A stretch of DNA of 64,000 nucleotides, taken from positions 268,187 through 332,186 of the forward strand of contig MVDH01000003.1 in the NCBI GenBank assembly GCA_003056245.1, read 5' to 3'. Origin of the DNA: Cellvibrio sp. 79. GTDB lineage: Bacteria > Pseudomonadota > Gammaproteobacteria > Pseudomonadales > Cellvibrionaceae. Positions 45,487 through 56,511 of this stretch are shown here, in pieces (position 1 is the first letter of the stretch; every line of letters starts with the position of its first letter). The notes under the pieces were generated by a model. That model ran no database searches, was not told the origin of the DNA, and saw only the letters and a list, made by a program, of their open reading frames with translations. A program made the translations under genes and the position numbers.

Positions 45487-45678
45487 TCATTCATCTTCGC
45501 CCTGCGCATAAACAGCGGGATATCCTTGCTCATCCACACTTACATGCAACACCATAGGCTTGCAACAGACTTGACAGTCTTCCACATAAGTTTGCTCTTC
45601 ACAGGAGCAATCAACCAATACGCTGATAGGCTCACCGCAGTAAGGGCAGTCGAGAAAGCATTCCTCCAGCAAGCTCAT
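45487..45678 (-). CDS. CPxCG-motif cysteine-rich protein
   Basis: 63 aa with two C-x2-C pairs (C-P-Y-C-G and C-Q-V-C-C) plus two further cysteines, the pattern of the small CPxCG zinc-ribbon family. It lies 20 nt downstream of ubiD in the same direction, so it may be translated with it. Its role is unknown, but zinc binding is likely. Confidence 0.8.
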   Translation of the reverse strand: MSLLEECFLDCPYCGEPISVLVDCSCEEQTYVEDCQVCCKPMVLHVSVDEQGYPAVYAQGEDE

Positions 45679-45698
45679 GGCATCCTCACAAAAATAAA

Positions 45699-47180
45699 TT
45701 AATACGCAGCGGGCTGGTCAATTCCCAACTCATTCCAGATTTCATCTACACGATTTTTTACCTGCGGGTCCATCACAATGGGGGTGCCCCACTCGCGCGT
45801 AGTTTCCCCCGGCCATTTATTAGTTGCATCGAAACCGATTTTGGAACCGAGGCCGGAAACGGGAGATGCAAAATCCAGATAATCGATGGGAGTATTTTCA
45901 ATCATCACGGTATCGCGCGCGGGGTCCATGCGCGTAGTCATCGCCCAGATCACATCCTTCCAATCGCGCGCATTGACATCATCGTCAGTAACGATGACAA
46001 ATTTGGTGTACATAAATTGCCGCAAGAAACTCCACACACCCATCATCACGCGTTTAGCGTGGCCGGAATATTGTTTCTTCATCGTCACCACCGCCATGCG
46101 ATAGGAGCAGCCTTCCGGCGGTAAATAAAAATCCACAATTTCCGGAAATTGTTTTTGCAAAATCGGTACGAATACTTCATTCAATGCGACACCAAGAATC
46201 GCGGGCTCATCCGGCGGGCGTCCAGTGTAAGTGCTGTGATAAATCGGATCGCGGCGATGGGTAATTCGCTCCACGGTAAACACCGGGAAATTATCCACTT
46301 CGTTGTAATAACCCGTGTGATCACCGAATGGACCTTCAGGAGCCATATCATTCGGAGCGATGTAGCCTTCGAGAATAAATTCGGCAGAGGCAGGTACTTG
46401 CAAGTCATTGCCAATACACTTCACCACTTCGGTTTTATCACCGCGCAATAAGCCGGCGAAACCATATTCGGAAAGTGTATCGGGCACCGGTGTAACTGCA
46501 CCCAGAATAGTTGCCGGGTCAGCGCCAAGTGCAACCGCAACGGGAAAATTTTTACCGGGATTTTGAATTTGGAATTCGCGAAAATCCAATGCACCGCCGC
46601 GGTGAGAAAGCCAACGCATAATCAAGCGGTTTTTACCGATTTTTTGCATGCGGTAAATACCGAGATTCTGTCGCTCTTTGTGCGGGCCGCGCGTAACGAC
46701 TAATGGCCAGGTTACCAATGGACCTACATCGCCCGGCCAGCAGGTTTGGATCGGCAATAAATCCAGATTTACTGCATCGCCTTCCAACACCACATCCTGG
46801 CATTGCGCCTTGCTCAATACTTTTGGAGCCAGGTTCAAGACCTGTTTGAAGACCGGCAATTTATCCCAGGCATCTTTGAAACCTTTTGGCGGTTCCGGCT
46901 CTTTTAAAAACGCGAGCAACTTTCCCACCTCGCGCAAAGACTCAACAGACTCCTGCCCCATCCCCAAGGCAACGCGCTCAGGTGTGCCAAATAAATTTCC
47001 CAGCACCGGGATGTTGTAACCTTTGGGATTTTCGAACAATAACGCGGGGCCACCGGCACGCAATGTGCGGTCGCAAATTTCGGTCATTTCAAGGTGAGGA
47101 TCGATTTCCTGTTTGATGCGTTTTAATAAACCGCGAGTTTCCAACAGGGCGATAAAATCGCGCAGGTCTTTATATTTCAT
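45699..47180 (-). CDS. ubiD: 3-polyprenyl-4-hydroxybenzoate decarboxylase
   Basis: 493-aa UbiD. The decarboxylase carries G-D-H-T-G-Y-Y and E-G-P-F-G, plus the E[10 protein letters not shown] region that helps bind prenylated FMN. UbiD removes the carboxyl group in ubiquinone synthesis and needs the prFMN made by UbiX. The full family length (488-497) is present. It follows rho on the same strand, with two palindromic repeat elements between them. Confidence 0.95.
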   Translation of the reverse strand: MKYKDLRDFIALLETRGLLKRIKQEIDPHLEMTEICDRTLRAGGPALLFENPKGYNIPVLGNLFGTPERVALGMGQESVESLREVGKLLAFLKEPEPPKGFKDAWDKLPVFKQVLNLAPKVLSKAQCQDVVLEGDAVNLDLLPIQTCWPGDVGPLVTWPLVVTRGPHKERQNLGIYRMQKIGKNRLIMRWLSHRGGALDFREFQIQNPGKNFPVAVALGADPATILGAVTPVPDTLSEYGFAGLLRGDKTEVVKCIGNDLQVPASAEFILEGYIAPNDMAPEGPFGDHTGYYNEVDNFPVFTVERITHRRDPIYHSTYTGRPPDEPAILGVALNEVFVPILQKQFPEIVDFYLPPEGCSYRMAVVTMKKQYSGHAKRVMMGVWSFLRQFMYTKFVIVTDDDVNARDWKDVIWAMTTRMDPARDTVMIENTPIDYLDFASPVSGLGSKIGFDATNKWPGETTREWGTPIVMDPQVKNRVDEIWNELGIDQPAAY

Positions 47181-47196
47181 GTTTTAAAAAAGCCGA

Positions 47197-47264
47197 AGCC
47201 CGTATGGAGCGCAGTGAATACGGGTTATTCATTTTCCCGCATTACGTTGCGCTCCATACGGGCT
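47197..47264. repeat. intergenic palindromic (REP-like) element 1
   Basis: A 17-bp inverted repeat (AGCCCGTATGGAGCGCA / TGCGCTCCATACGGGCT) with a 34-nt centre forms a long stem-loop. It lies in the 170 nt between rho and ubiD and looks like a dispersed genomic repeat. Confidence 0.8.
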
Positions 47265-47273
47265 ACAAGCTTT

Positions 47274-47350
47274 ACCCCCTCCCAACCTCCCCCTTGACAA
47301 GGGGGAGGAGCAATTCCCTCCCTTTATTAAGGGGAGGGTTAGGGTGGGGT
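47274..47350. repeat. intergenic palindromic (REP-like) element 2
   Basis: A second GC-rich palindromic unit (ACCCCCTCCCAACC / GGTTAGGGTGGGG arms, inner CCTCCCCCTTG / CAAGGGGGAGG stem). It abuts the rho stop codon and could also serve as a transcript end. Confidence 0.75.
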
Positions 47351-47351
47351 C

Positions 47352-48611
<1,260 letters not shown>

Positions 48612-49014
48612 AGGAGAGACTTTATGGATGGATGTGAGTTATTGCAGATAGTGAGTTTCACGTTTGTCGGTCAACGACTTGTCATTTATGGAACAAGTTG
48701 CTCTTTTACTGTTATTTTCGCCAGCTATTGAATTCTTGAGAAAAATTCAGGAATGCAAGCTTGCCAGCCTAAGACCACAGGTTCAATTAACTTATCAATT
48801 TTTTATACAGTGAATTGACGAGTTAACTGATAATCCAGGGACCTTTGGATTCCGGGGTAAGAATAACAGCAGGAGTTTAGGGTTTGTTCGTCTGGTTATT
48901 GTGAATCGGGCAGGTGATTCGGGAGGAACAAACATCAGATTGGCTGGAGTATAGCCATAAAAAACGCCCAGTGCAAAAACAAATTGGGCCGTTTTTGTAA
49001 CGGCCCAATCGGTA
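48612..49014. other. rho leader region
   Basis: 403 nt between trxA and rho. The trxA terminator occupies the first 40 nt. The remaining 360 nt probably contain the rho promoter and a long 5' leader. Rho genes are commonly autoregulated through such leaders, and the size fits, but I cannot identify a specific leader peptide. Confidence 0.5.
48971..49009 (-). terminator. trxA terminator
   Basis: An 11-bp stem (ATTGGGCCGTT / AACGGCCCAAT, 5-nt loop) is followed on the minus strand by TTTGTTTTTGC. It lies only 6 nt beyond the trxA stop. Confidence 0.85.
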
Positions 49015-49344
49015 TCAGAGCGAACTGTTGATGAAATCAACCAGTTGTGGCTTGCTCAATGCACCAACTTTAGTCGCATGGGCAGCGCCATTTTTGAAGA
49101 TGATCAGGGTTGGAATACCACGAATCCCGAATTTTGCCGGGGTATCCTTATTGGCATCTACATCCACTTTGGCAATCTTGATCTTGCCTTCAAATTGCTC
49201 AGCCAGGTCATCCAGAATTGGAGCAATCATTTTGCATGGACCACACCAGGCTGCCCAAAAATCTACCAGAACCGGCAAATCAGCATTCAATACTTCTTGT
49301 TCAAAACTGGTGTCGTTGACGTGGACGATGGCATCACTACTCAT
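49015..49344 (-). CDS. trxA: thioredoxin 1
   Basis: 109 aa. The active site W-C-G-P-C-K (with F-W-A-A before it) and the cis-proline G-I-P-T-L are in place. It reduces disulfides in the cytoplasm. The ATG at 49344 has GGAG about ten bases upstream; a start four codons earlier is possible but has no ribosome site. It sits directly upstream of rho, as in most Gammaproteobacteria. Confidence 0.97.
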   Translation of the reverse strand: MSSDAIVHVNDTSFEQEVLNADLPVLVDFWAAWCGPCKMIAPILDDLAEQFEGKIKIAKVDVDANKDTPAKFGIRGIPTLIIFKNGAAHATKVGALSKPQLVDFINSSL

Positions 49345-49463
49345 AACAAACTCCAAACCTCACGGTTATTTAGGGGCGGGATAACCCAATTGAATGAACG
49401 CATCATAAGGACTGCATTTGGCGCAGGCAAGGAGAAAAAACCAATTATTGCCATAGAAGAGCG

Positions 49464-51881
49464 CTATCCAGCAGGCGGAATCTGCTCACGCCGGACCAGA
49501 CCAACTGCCTCAAAAGCGCCATAAAGATTATCGAAAGTAATGGGTTTGGAAAGATAATAATTCATTCCGCTGGCGAACACCGCTTCACGATGCTCCTGAA
49601 GCGCATGGGCAGTAAGCGCGATAATAGGTATCGGAGATAAGCCTTCGCGACGTTCATGATCGCGAATACTTTGCGTTGCTTCAAAACCATCCATTTCCGG
49701 CATTTCACAATCCATCAGGATCAAATTAAACGGCTCATATACGCGCTTGAAACTTTCTAATGCTTCAACGCCGTTCTCGGCAAAAGCCGGGGTTATACCA
49801 AGCTTACCCAATAATCCTTTTATGACCATGCGATTAACCGGATTATCCTCCGCTACCAGCACGCGCAGATGGGAGAATTTTTCCGGGTCGATAACTTTGC
49901 GCTCAATCGGCACAACCGGTGCAGCTTCATGCCCCAGCAATGCAATTAATTCCTGGTGTAATAATTTGATAGAAACAGGTTTGCGCAGTATCGAGTGAAT
50001 TCCAAGGCGACGAATGTGGGCTTGGTCATGATAAACATCGCCCGCGCTAAACATAAATAAAGGCAATTCATTCAGTTTCGGAATATCGCGCAACCACTGC
50101 GCCAATTCAAAACCACTGGCATCTGGCAAGGAATAATCGAAGCCAACAAAATCATAAGGCTCGCCAGAATGCATCGCATGTTTAATCTGCGCCAGGGCCG
50201 ATTTGGCAGATTGCGCCGATTCCACAAAAATACCCCATGCGACACAATGATGAGTCAGGAAATCTGTAAGCGAACGACTGGTTTCTACCAATAATAATTT
50301 TTTCGCAATGAGTTCATCGTGTTTAGCCTGATTGCGACTGGAATTCCAATCACATACCTCTTCAATTTCCATGCGCGCAGTAAACCAGAAAGTGGCACCC
50401 TGCCCTTTTACACTTTCAACTCCAATGTCACCCTCCATCAGCTCGGCAAGACTCTTGCAAATCGCCAACCCTAAACCTGTGCCGCCATATTTGCGCGTGG
50501 TAGACGCATCTGCCTGATTAAATGAATCGAATAAATTCGCGGTGTTACTGGTATCCAGGCCAATACCGCTGTCTTGCACCAGAAACCTGAGCGTTACTTT
50601 ACGGTCGACAGGCTCGGCAACCAATTGCACACGCAGCGATACAAATCCTTCACTGGTAAATTTAAAAGCATTACCAAGCAGATTAATAATAATTTGCCGC
50701 AAACGAGTAGGATCACCGCGCAACCATCTGGGCACCCCCGGTTCCAATCCGCCAAATAACTCAATGTGCCTTTTGTTCGCCGTAGCACCAAAAAGCTGTA
50801 CGCAATTTTCTACCAACTCGTCCAGTTCAAATGTGGTTTCTTCGAGCCGCATTTTTCCGGCTTCAATTTTTGAGTAATCGAGAATGTCATTGATAATGCT
50901 TAACAGGGTTTCACCGGAGCGATGAATCACATCAATATAATGTTTCTGGTTATCATCGAGCGGGGTATCACGCAGCATTTCCAACATGCCGATAACACCA
51001 TTCATCGGCGTGCGAATTTCGTGGCTCATCGTTGCCAGAAATTGGCTTTTTGCGCGACTTGCATCTTCGGCTGCATTTTTTTGGCGACGAGTTTCAAGCT
51101 TTTCTTCTTTTTCAGTCAACAATGCCATTTCAATTGCATGACGCTGTTCAATATCATCCAATAGGGTTTCGCGCATGTGGTTAATTGCATTAACGACATT
51201 ATCCAATTCATCAGACGCCGAATTAACTTTTAAACGTTTTAGCTTTAATGGTTTGGTGAGTGTTTCCAGATTTAAATTACGCGCGTAATTGGCAATCGTT
51301 TTTATATGACGAGTAAGTAATGCATGCACCAGCCATACGATAAACAATGCAATCACTAATGTTTTTGTACCCTGCACCAACGCAATGAAAAATGCGCGCT
51401 CCCACAGCTTGCCGTAAATACTACTCAAACTCGCAGTGATGGTAAGCGTACCTAATTGTTGCTCGGGCGTACTGGCGTCTTCATATACAAGCGGATAAGC
51501 GCGCACCAGAAATTGGCTGCGTTTGTTTTCGAGGTCTTTGGGATCGTAATTGTAATTACTGGCAACGAGCGTTTGTTCAGTGTTGTTCCAATCGTGCCAA
51601 ACAACTTTGACCTGCACGACGTCATCCACCGCCAACACACTGTTAATCTGGATGTTCAACTGCTCCTGATCAAATCCCCAGAGGCTTTTGGTGATACTCG
51701 CCAATGTGCTGATACGCACCTGATCAAGGCGTTTTTCCAATGCAGCAATGTCGTCATTAAAATTGCTATGCAACTGCAAGAGAATGGCAATCAAGGTGAT
51801 AATCGAACTGCTGATAATGATCAGCCCAAGCAGGCGCGCCGCTATCGGATTTTCACGCATGTAGCGTCTCAGGTTGGGCAT
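49464..51881 (-). CDS. hybrid histidine kinase with two receiver domains
   Basis: 805 aa. Two TM helices (~17-38 and ~165-187) flank a periplasmic sensor of about 125 residues. A HAMP-like and coiled-coil segment leads to HisKA with the phospho-accepting His287 in M-S-H-E-I-R-T-P, then HATPase_c with N- and G-boxes (D-S-G-I-G-L, G-T-G-L-G-L). The first receiver (~530-650) lacks the paired acidic residues near its N-terminus, though D-Y-S-L-P-D is present; the second (~672-795) has A-E-D-N and M-D-C-E-M-P as normal. No Hpt domain is seen, so it must pass phosphate to a separate protein. The signal is unknown. BarA-like family is one option. Confidence 0.85.
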   Translation of the reverse strand: MPNLRRYMRENPIAARLLGLIIISSSIITLIAILLQLHSNFNDDIAALEKRLDQVRISTLASITKSLWGFDQEQLNIQINSVLAVDDVVQVKVVWHDWNNTEQTLVASNYNYDPKDLENKRSQFLVRAYPLVYEDASTPEQQLGTLTITASLSSIYGKLWERAFFIALVQGTKTLVIALFIVWLVHALLTRHIKTIANYARNLNLETLTKPLKLKRLKVNSASDELDNVVNAINHMRETLLDDIEQRHAIEMALLTEKEEKLETRRQKNAAEDASRAKSQFLATMSHEIRTPMNGVIGMLEMLRDTPLDDNQKHYIDVIHRSGETLLSIINDILDYSKIEAGKMRLEETTFELDELVENCVQLFGATANKRHIELFGGLEPGVPRWLRGDPTRLRQIIINLLGNAFKFTSEGFVSLRVQLVAEPVDRKVTLRFLVQDSGIGLDTSNTANLFDSFNQADASTTRKYGGTGLGLAICKSLAELMEGDIGVESVKGQGATFWFTARMEIEEVCDWNSSRNQAKHDELIAKKLLLVETSRSLTDFLTHHCVAWGIFVESAQSAKSALAQIKHAMHSGEPYDFVGFDYSLPDASGFELAQWLRDIPKLNELPLFMFSAGDVYHDQAHIRRLGIHSILRKPVSIKLLHQELIALLGHEAAPVVPIERKVIDPEKFSHLRVLVAEDNPVNRMVIKGLLGKLGITPAFAENGVEALESFKRVYEPFNLILMDCEMPEMDGFEATQSIRDHERREGLSPIPIIALTAHALQEHREAVFASGMNYYLSKPITFDNLYGAFEAVGLVRREQIPPAG

Positions 51882-51999
51882 CTCGGTGAACCGCAGCTAA
51901 ATCAACAAGGATTGATAGATGCCCTGAGTGTAGCAGCAAAAAATACCTTACTTATGACAAATCACATGGTTACGTGGACAAATAATCGCAAGAAATCGG

Positions 52000-52293
52000 T
52001 TAGCTCACATAACCGGACTGGAGGTGCAACAAAATCTGCTGGGCGCGTGAAGAGAACTCTTCACGTCTTTTCCTATCGTCAAATTGGTCGCCTAATGCAC
52101 TGATGTAATGACGCAATCCGGATGGACTGGCTTTACCGGAACTGAGCCATTGTTGAAAAACCCTGTCTCTGCGGGATTGGCCAGAGCTGCCCGATAATTC
52201 GATAAACAACTTGTCCAATTGCTCAATTACCCGCGTTACTACCGGCAGGATTTTGTGTGGAGCAGCTTTTTGGCTGGGGGCAGCGCGTTGCAT
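52000..52293 (-). CDS. hypothetical 97-aa protein
   Basis: 97 aa, not recognised. A basic, helical, single-domain composition with a hydrophobic heptad (L-D-K-L-F-I-E-L). It lies 118 nt upstream of the hybrid kinase on the same strand and could be its partner. No ribosome site of note. Confidence 0.5.
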   Translation of the reverse strand: MQRAAPSQKAAPHKILPVVTRVIEQLDKLFIELSGSSGQSRRDRVFQQWLSSGKASPSGLRHYISALGDQFDDRKRREEFSSRAQQILLHLQSGYVS

Positions 52294-52787
52294 ATAAATC
52301 TCCTTGTCGCATCATAATTTGAGTTAAGTCGATCCCCTTCCATTAGCAAAGACTGTTTGGGAATAACCGGATTTTTTTAAACTGCCAACCCAGTGCTTAA
52401 CAGAGACAGAATCCGCTTAAAAAAAGCCGTCCAAGCCATGGTAAAACAAGCTATTTTTTGCTTGCAGATGTATTACAATGCGCCCCGCTTCCTGCGCGTT
52501 CACACTGACTTCAAGACCATTACGGACGCCAGGTGAAAATACCTTCAAGCCAATCACTACCCACTTGTGTTTTTGTATGAGCACGCTGATATAGCCGTGA
52601 TTGATCATGCATACAGTTCTAGGTTGTATACGGGTAGGCAATGTAAAGCGCTCAGGTTGTGAACCCGGGAATACAGCGCTCAAACAGGTAGAGTAAATAT
52701 TAGGGACTACAATGAATGCCGACCCGATAATCCGGGAGGCTTTTTTATGTTTAACGAGATACAAAATCCGACGCGGAGAAAAATTGG
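52294..52787. other. region upstream of opgG, with possible leader peptide
   Basis: 494 nt. A 30-codon frame (52712-52804) starts with ATG after AGGGA and ends inside opgG, overlapping the opgG start by 17 nt; it could be a leader peptide coupling translation. The rest probably holds the opgGH promoter. I see no other gene that I can support. Confidence 0.4.
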
Positions 52788-54452
52788 ATGAGCATGTTGT
52801 CTGACAACACCAGGTTTGAATGCACGAGCAAGGTTGGTACCCGATTATTCAGTCGCTGCGCCCGATTATCCCGCCGTTACGCTCTGGGTGCCCTGGCCTT
52901 AAGTTGCGTATTGGGTATGGGTGCACACGCACAGCAACAACCGCCCCAACCATCTGTAGCGCCCACATCGGCAACCGAAATTGCCCAGCCGGCGCTTTTT
53001 GACGCTATCGCTTCCCGTGCAAAATTACTCGCCAAACGTGAATTCAAGCCAATTCAGGCAAACATCCCTGAAGCATTGGCAAATATGAACTACGACCAAT
53101 ACCGCTCAATCCGCTTCCGCTCCGACGCCTCCTTATGGCACAACGAATCCCTCTTTGAATTGCAATTATTCCATCCCGGCTTTCTTTATAAAGAGCCAGT
53201 GACCCTCCATATGGCTACTGATGGCCCGGACTCTTTCGTGCAGTTTAAACAGGAATACTTTAATTACGACGGCCCCGCCGCCCCGCTTGCAGGCGTCGCA
53301 CCTAACAATATCGGCTTTGCCGGTTTCCGCATCCACTACCCGCTTAACAGCAACGAATACAAAGATGAGTTCGTGGTATTCCAGGGTGCCTCCTACTTCC
53401 GCATGGTAGGCCCGGGCTTGGCATACGGCTTGTCTGCACGCGGCCTGGCAATTGATACCGCTGAACCAAAAGGTGAAGAGTTCCCGGTATTCCGTGAATT
53501 CTGGCTGGTAAAACCCAATCCTACCGATACCCGCATGGTGATGTACGCCCTGCTGGATAGCCCATCAGTAACCGGTGCTTATCGTTTTGAAATCATCCCC
53601 GGTGCCCCCACTGAAATGGCAGTAGAAGCACGCATATTTGCGCGTAAGGATATCTTGAAAGTAGGTATCGCCCCATTGACCAGTATGTATATGTGGGGTG
53701 AAAACCATACCCGTTTTGTGGATGACTTCCGCCCCGAGGTTCATGACTCTGACGGCTTGTTAATGGCCGCCTCCAACGGCGAATGGATCTGGCGCCCGAT
53801 CAGCAACCACCGCCAATTGCGCGTCTCCTCTATGATGGATACCAATCCAAAAGGGTTTGGCCTGCTGCAACGTGACCGCGATTTTGACCATTACATGGAT
53901 ATGGAATCGCGCTACGAAAAACGCCCTAGCATGTGGGTAATCCCTGTTGGCGATTGGGGTAAGGGCCGCGCCGAGCTGGTGGAAATTCCCAGTGATAGCG
54001 AAACCAACGACAATATCGTTGCCTATTGGGTGCCGTCAAAATCAATGAAAGCTGGCAGCACCGCTACCTATAAATATCGCTTGCGAGTGATGGATGACCA
54101 CGTGATTGAAAATACCGGCGCGAAAGTTATCCGCACCCGTATCGGCTGGGGAGCAAACCCTGGCCAGGCCAATCCGCCACCACAAAGCAAGCGTAAGTTT
54201 GTTATCGATTTCCGCGGTGGCGAACTGGATAACCTGTCTGCCGACTCACCATTAGTGGCTGAAATGCAGAAATCTGCCGGCACTATTAGCGAACTGGTTG
54301 TACGTCAGTTACCGGATGGACGCACCTGGCGCGCCTCGTTCAAATTGGAACCGGAAGGCGGAAAAGTTGCCGATATGAGACTGTTCCTGAAATTACGCGA
54401 TCAACGCCTGAGCGAAGTCTGGAGTTACGTCTGGTATCCGGACGCCATTTAA
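52788..54452 (+). CDS. opgG: OpgG, periplasmic glucan biosynthesis protein
   Basis: 554 aa. A long twin-arginine-like or Sec signal (R-L-S-R-R-Y at 28-33, hydrophobic ~34-46, ending A-H-A) is followed by the OpgG/MdoG core (F-D-A-I-A-S-R-A, Y-D-Q-Y-R-S-I-R-F). OpgG acts in the periplasm and helps shape the branched osmoregulated periplasmic glucans whose backbone is made by OpgH. The next gene begins 1 nt after its stop. Confidence 0.93.
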   Translation: MSMLSDNTRFECTSKVGTRLFSRCARLSRRYALGALALSCVLGMGAHAQQQPPQPSVAPTSATEIAQPALFDAIASRAKLLAKREFKPIQANIPEALANMNYDQYRSIRFRSDASLWHNESLFELQLFHPGFLYKEPVTLHMATDGPDSFVQFKQEYFNYDGPAAPLAGVAPNNIGFAGFRIHYPLNSNEYKDEFVVFQGASYFRMVGPGLAYGLSARGLAIDTAEPKGEEFPVFREFWLVKPNPTDTRMVMYALLDSPSVTGAYRFEIIPGAPTEMAVEARIFARKDILKVGIAPLTSMYMWGENHTRFVDDFRPEVHDSDGLLMAASNGEWIWRPISNHRQLRVSSMMDTNPKGFGLLQRDRDFDHYMDMESRYEKRPSMWVIPVGDWGKGRAELVEIPSDSETNDNIVAYWVPSKSMKAGSTATYKYRLRVMDDHVIENTGAKVIRTRIGWGANPGQANPPPQSKRKFVIDFRGGELDNLSADSPLVAEMQKSAGTISELVVRQLPDGRTWRASFKLEPEGGKVADMRLFLKLRDQRLSEVWSYVWYPDAI

Positions 54453-54453
54453 T

Positions 54454-56403
54454 ATGACCCACATGCAATCACCCGTACCGCCGGTCAGCCGCCCTGTGGC
54501 TGACCTCACCAGCCTACCCGCCGATGCCATACGGATTCCGGCCAAATCTCTACGCCGCTATATCTATGTTTTATTGAGCGTAGCCACCGCCATCAGCGGT
54601 GTTTACATCATGTTCGACATCTTGCGCGCCAACGACCTGACCGCACTGGAATCCGTAATCCTGGTACTTTTCGGGATAAGCTTTACTTGGCTAAGCCTCG
54701 CGTTCTGGAGCGGTTTGTTTGGATTCATCCTGCAGATGTTCCGCCTGGATCCGCTCACTTTGAAATCAACTAAAAATCTATTGGCAGATACCTCACCCAT
54801 TACCACCCGCACCGCCGTGGTAATGCCGGTTTACAACGAAGATACCCAGCGGGTGATTGCCGGTTTTGAAGCAACTCTACGGTCGCTCGAAAAAACCGGT
54901 GAAATGGCTAATTTCGATTTCTTCCTGCTGAGCGATACCACCAATTTGACAATTGCCCAGGCTGAACGCGATGCGTGGCAGCAATTGCAAGAGCGATTGG
55001 GTGACCTGGGCAAACAAGTCTTTTATCGTCGCCGCGAGAAAAATATCGCGCGCAAAGTAGGTAACCTCGCCGAGTTTTGCCAGCGCTGGGGCGCCAATTA
55101 CGAGCACCTGCTGGTGCTGGATGCCGACTCGATTATGACGGGAGATTGCCTGGTAAAAATGGTGCGCGCCATGCAAGCCAACCCCCGCACCGGCTTGATC
55201 CAAACCATCCCGATTCCCGTCCGCCAAACCACATTCTTTGGGCGCTTTGTGCAATTTGCGGCAGTGCTTTACAGCCCGATGCTCGCGACGGGTATTGCAT
55301 TCTGGCAAACCGACGCTGCCAACTACTGGGGCCACAATGCAATTATCCGCATGCGCGCCTTTATGGATCACTGCGGATTGCCAACCCTGCCCGGCAAAGC
55401 ACCTTTCGGCGGCGATATCCTCAGTCACGATTTCGTAGAAGCCGCGATGTTGCGCCGTGCCGGTTGGGATGTATTTTTGCTATCCGACCTTGAAGGCAGT
55501 TACGAAGAAGTGCCCTGTAACATTATCGATTACGCCAAACGTGACCGCCGTTGGGTACAGGGTAATATCCAGCATTTGGGAATCCTGAGCCTGCCGGGCC
55601 TGCATCCTATTAGCCGCATGCATTTTCTGCTCGGCGCCACCGCCTATATCACCTCGCTGATCTGGTTGTTGATGCTGGTGCTGAGTACTGCAGATGCCGT
55701 AGTCCGCGCGATTAACTCCAACGTGTATTTCACCGAAACCTACCAGCTCTACCCCAATTGGCCGATCGCCAAAACGGAATTAATTATTGCGCTGATCCTA
55801 CTGACAACAACGCTATTAATGGGACCAAAGTTTCTCGGTGTACTCGTCACGTTGGTCCATCGCCGCAAACAATTCGGTGGAGGTTTTGCAATCATCAAAG
55901 GCGCGGTAGTTGAAACGATTTTTGCCGTGTTAATTGCACCCATCATGATGGTGTACCACGCCTACTTCGTAATTTCAGTATTGCTGGGCTTCAAAGTAAA
56001 TTGGGACTCACAGGATCGCGAAGGCCGTTTGTTACCATGGGGCGAATGTTTTGCGCGCACCTCCAAGATGACCACTGCTGCTATTATCTGGGGCGCCGTT
56101 ACTTATAAATACGCGCCGGTTTTTTTCTGGTGGCTGATCCCGGTAATTACCGGTTTGATTTTGGGTGCAGCATTAGTGCGCTATTCATCGAGCCTTGATT
56201 TGGGCCGCAGCACGCGCGAGCACAAAATTTTGTTGTGCCCGAGTGAAGCGATTGAAGATCCGGTATTGGTTCATCTGGATGAATTGTTAGCAGTAGAACA
56301 TCCAAAACTGGAAACACCCGCACCAATTCCTCCGCTACCGGCAGATAACTGGCTGGACATGCCGCACGGCGATCTGAACGAATTCCGCACGGTTACTCGC
56401 TAG
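54454..56403 (+). CDS. opgH: OpgH, glucan beta-1,2-glucosyltransferase
   Basis: 649 aa. Two N-terminal TM helices (~35-57, ~70-95) precede a GT2 domain with the family aspartates in V-M-P-V-Y-N-E-D, L-D-A-D-S and H-D-F-V-E-A, and the K-R-D-R-R-W-V-Q-G-N motif. Further TM helices follow. It uses UDP-glucose to make the linear glucan in the inner membrane and pairs with OpgG. The start immediately follows opgG. A clear terminator closes the operon. Confidence 0.95.
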   Translation: MTHMQSPVPPVSRPVADLTSLPADAIRIPAKSLRRYIYVLLSVATAISGVYIMFDILRANDLTALESVILVLFGISFTWLSLAFWSGLFGFILQMFRLDPLTLKSTKNLLADTSPITTRTAVVMPVYNEDTQRVIAGFEATLRSLEKTGEMANFDFFLLSDTTNLTIAQAERDAWQQLQERLGDLGKQVFYRRREKNIARKVGNLAEFCQRWGANYEHLLVLDADSIMTGDCLVKMVRAMQANPRTGLIQTIPIPVRQTTFFGRFVQFAAVLYSPMLATGIAFWQTDAANYWGHNAIIRMRAFMDHCGLPTLPGKAPFGGDILSHDFVEAAMLRRAGWDVFLLSDLEGSYEEVPCNIIDYAKRDRRWVQGNIQHLGILSLPGLHPISRMHFLLGATAYITSLIWLLMLVLSTADAVVRAINSNVYFTETYQLYPNWPIAKTELIIALILLTTTLLMGPKFLGVLVTLVHRRKQFGGGFAIIKGAVVETIFAVLIAPIMMVYHAYFVISVLLGFKVNWDSQDREGRLLPWGECFARTSKMTTAAIIWGAVTYKYAPVFFWWLIPVITGLILGAALVRYSSSLDLGRSTREHKILLCPSEAIEDPVLVHLDELLAVEHPKLETPAPIPPLPADNWLDMPHGDLNEFRTVTR

Positions 56404-56433
56404 AATATTTTTAGAAAAACGTCGCTGTAAAAT

Positions 56434-56465
56434 AAAAACGGGACGCCAAAGCGTCCCGTTTTTTT
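56434..56465 (+). terminator. opgGH terminator
   Basis: A 13-bp stem (AAAAACGGGACGC / GCGTCCCGTTTTT) with a CAAA loop, followed by T5, ends 60 nt after opgH. Confidence 0.92.
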
Positions 56466-56511
56466 ATCAACACAATATCAATTTTATTTCCAATAAATAA
56501 CTCAAGTCCCA

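Noticed and set aside
47274-47350. Treating the GC-rich palindromes between rho and ubiD as a CRISPR array
   Set aside because: Only two unlike inverted repeats are present, without regular spacers or cas genes.
52417-52764. A 115-codon minus-strand frame upstream of opgG
   Set aside because: No ribosome site, odd composition and it covers the likely opgGH promoter; no family resemblance.
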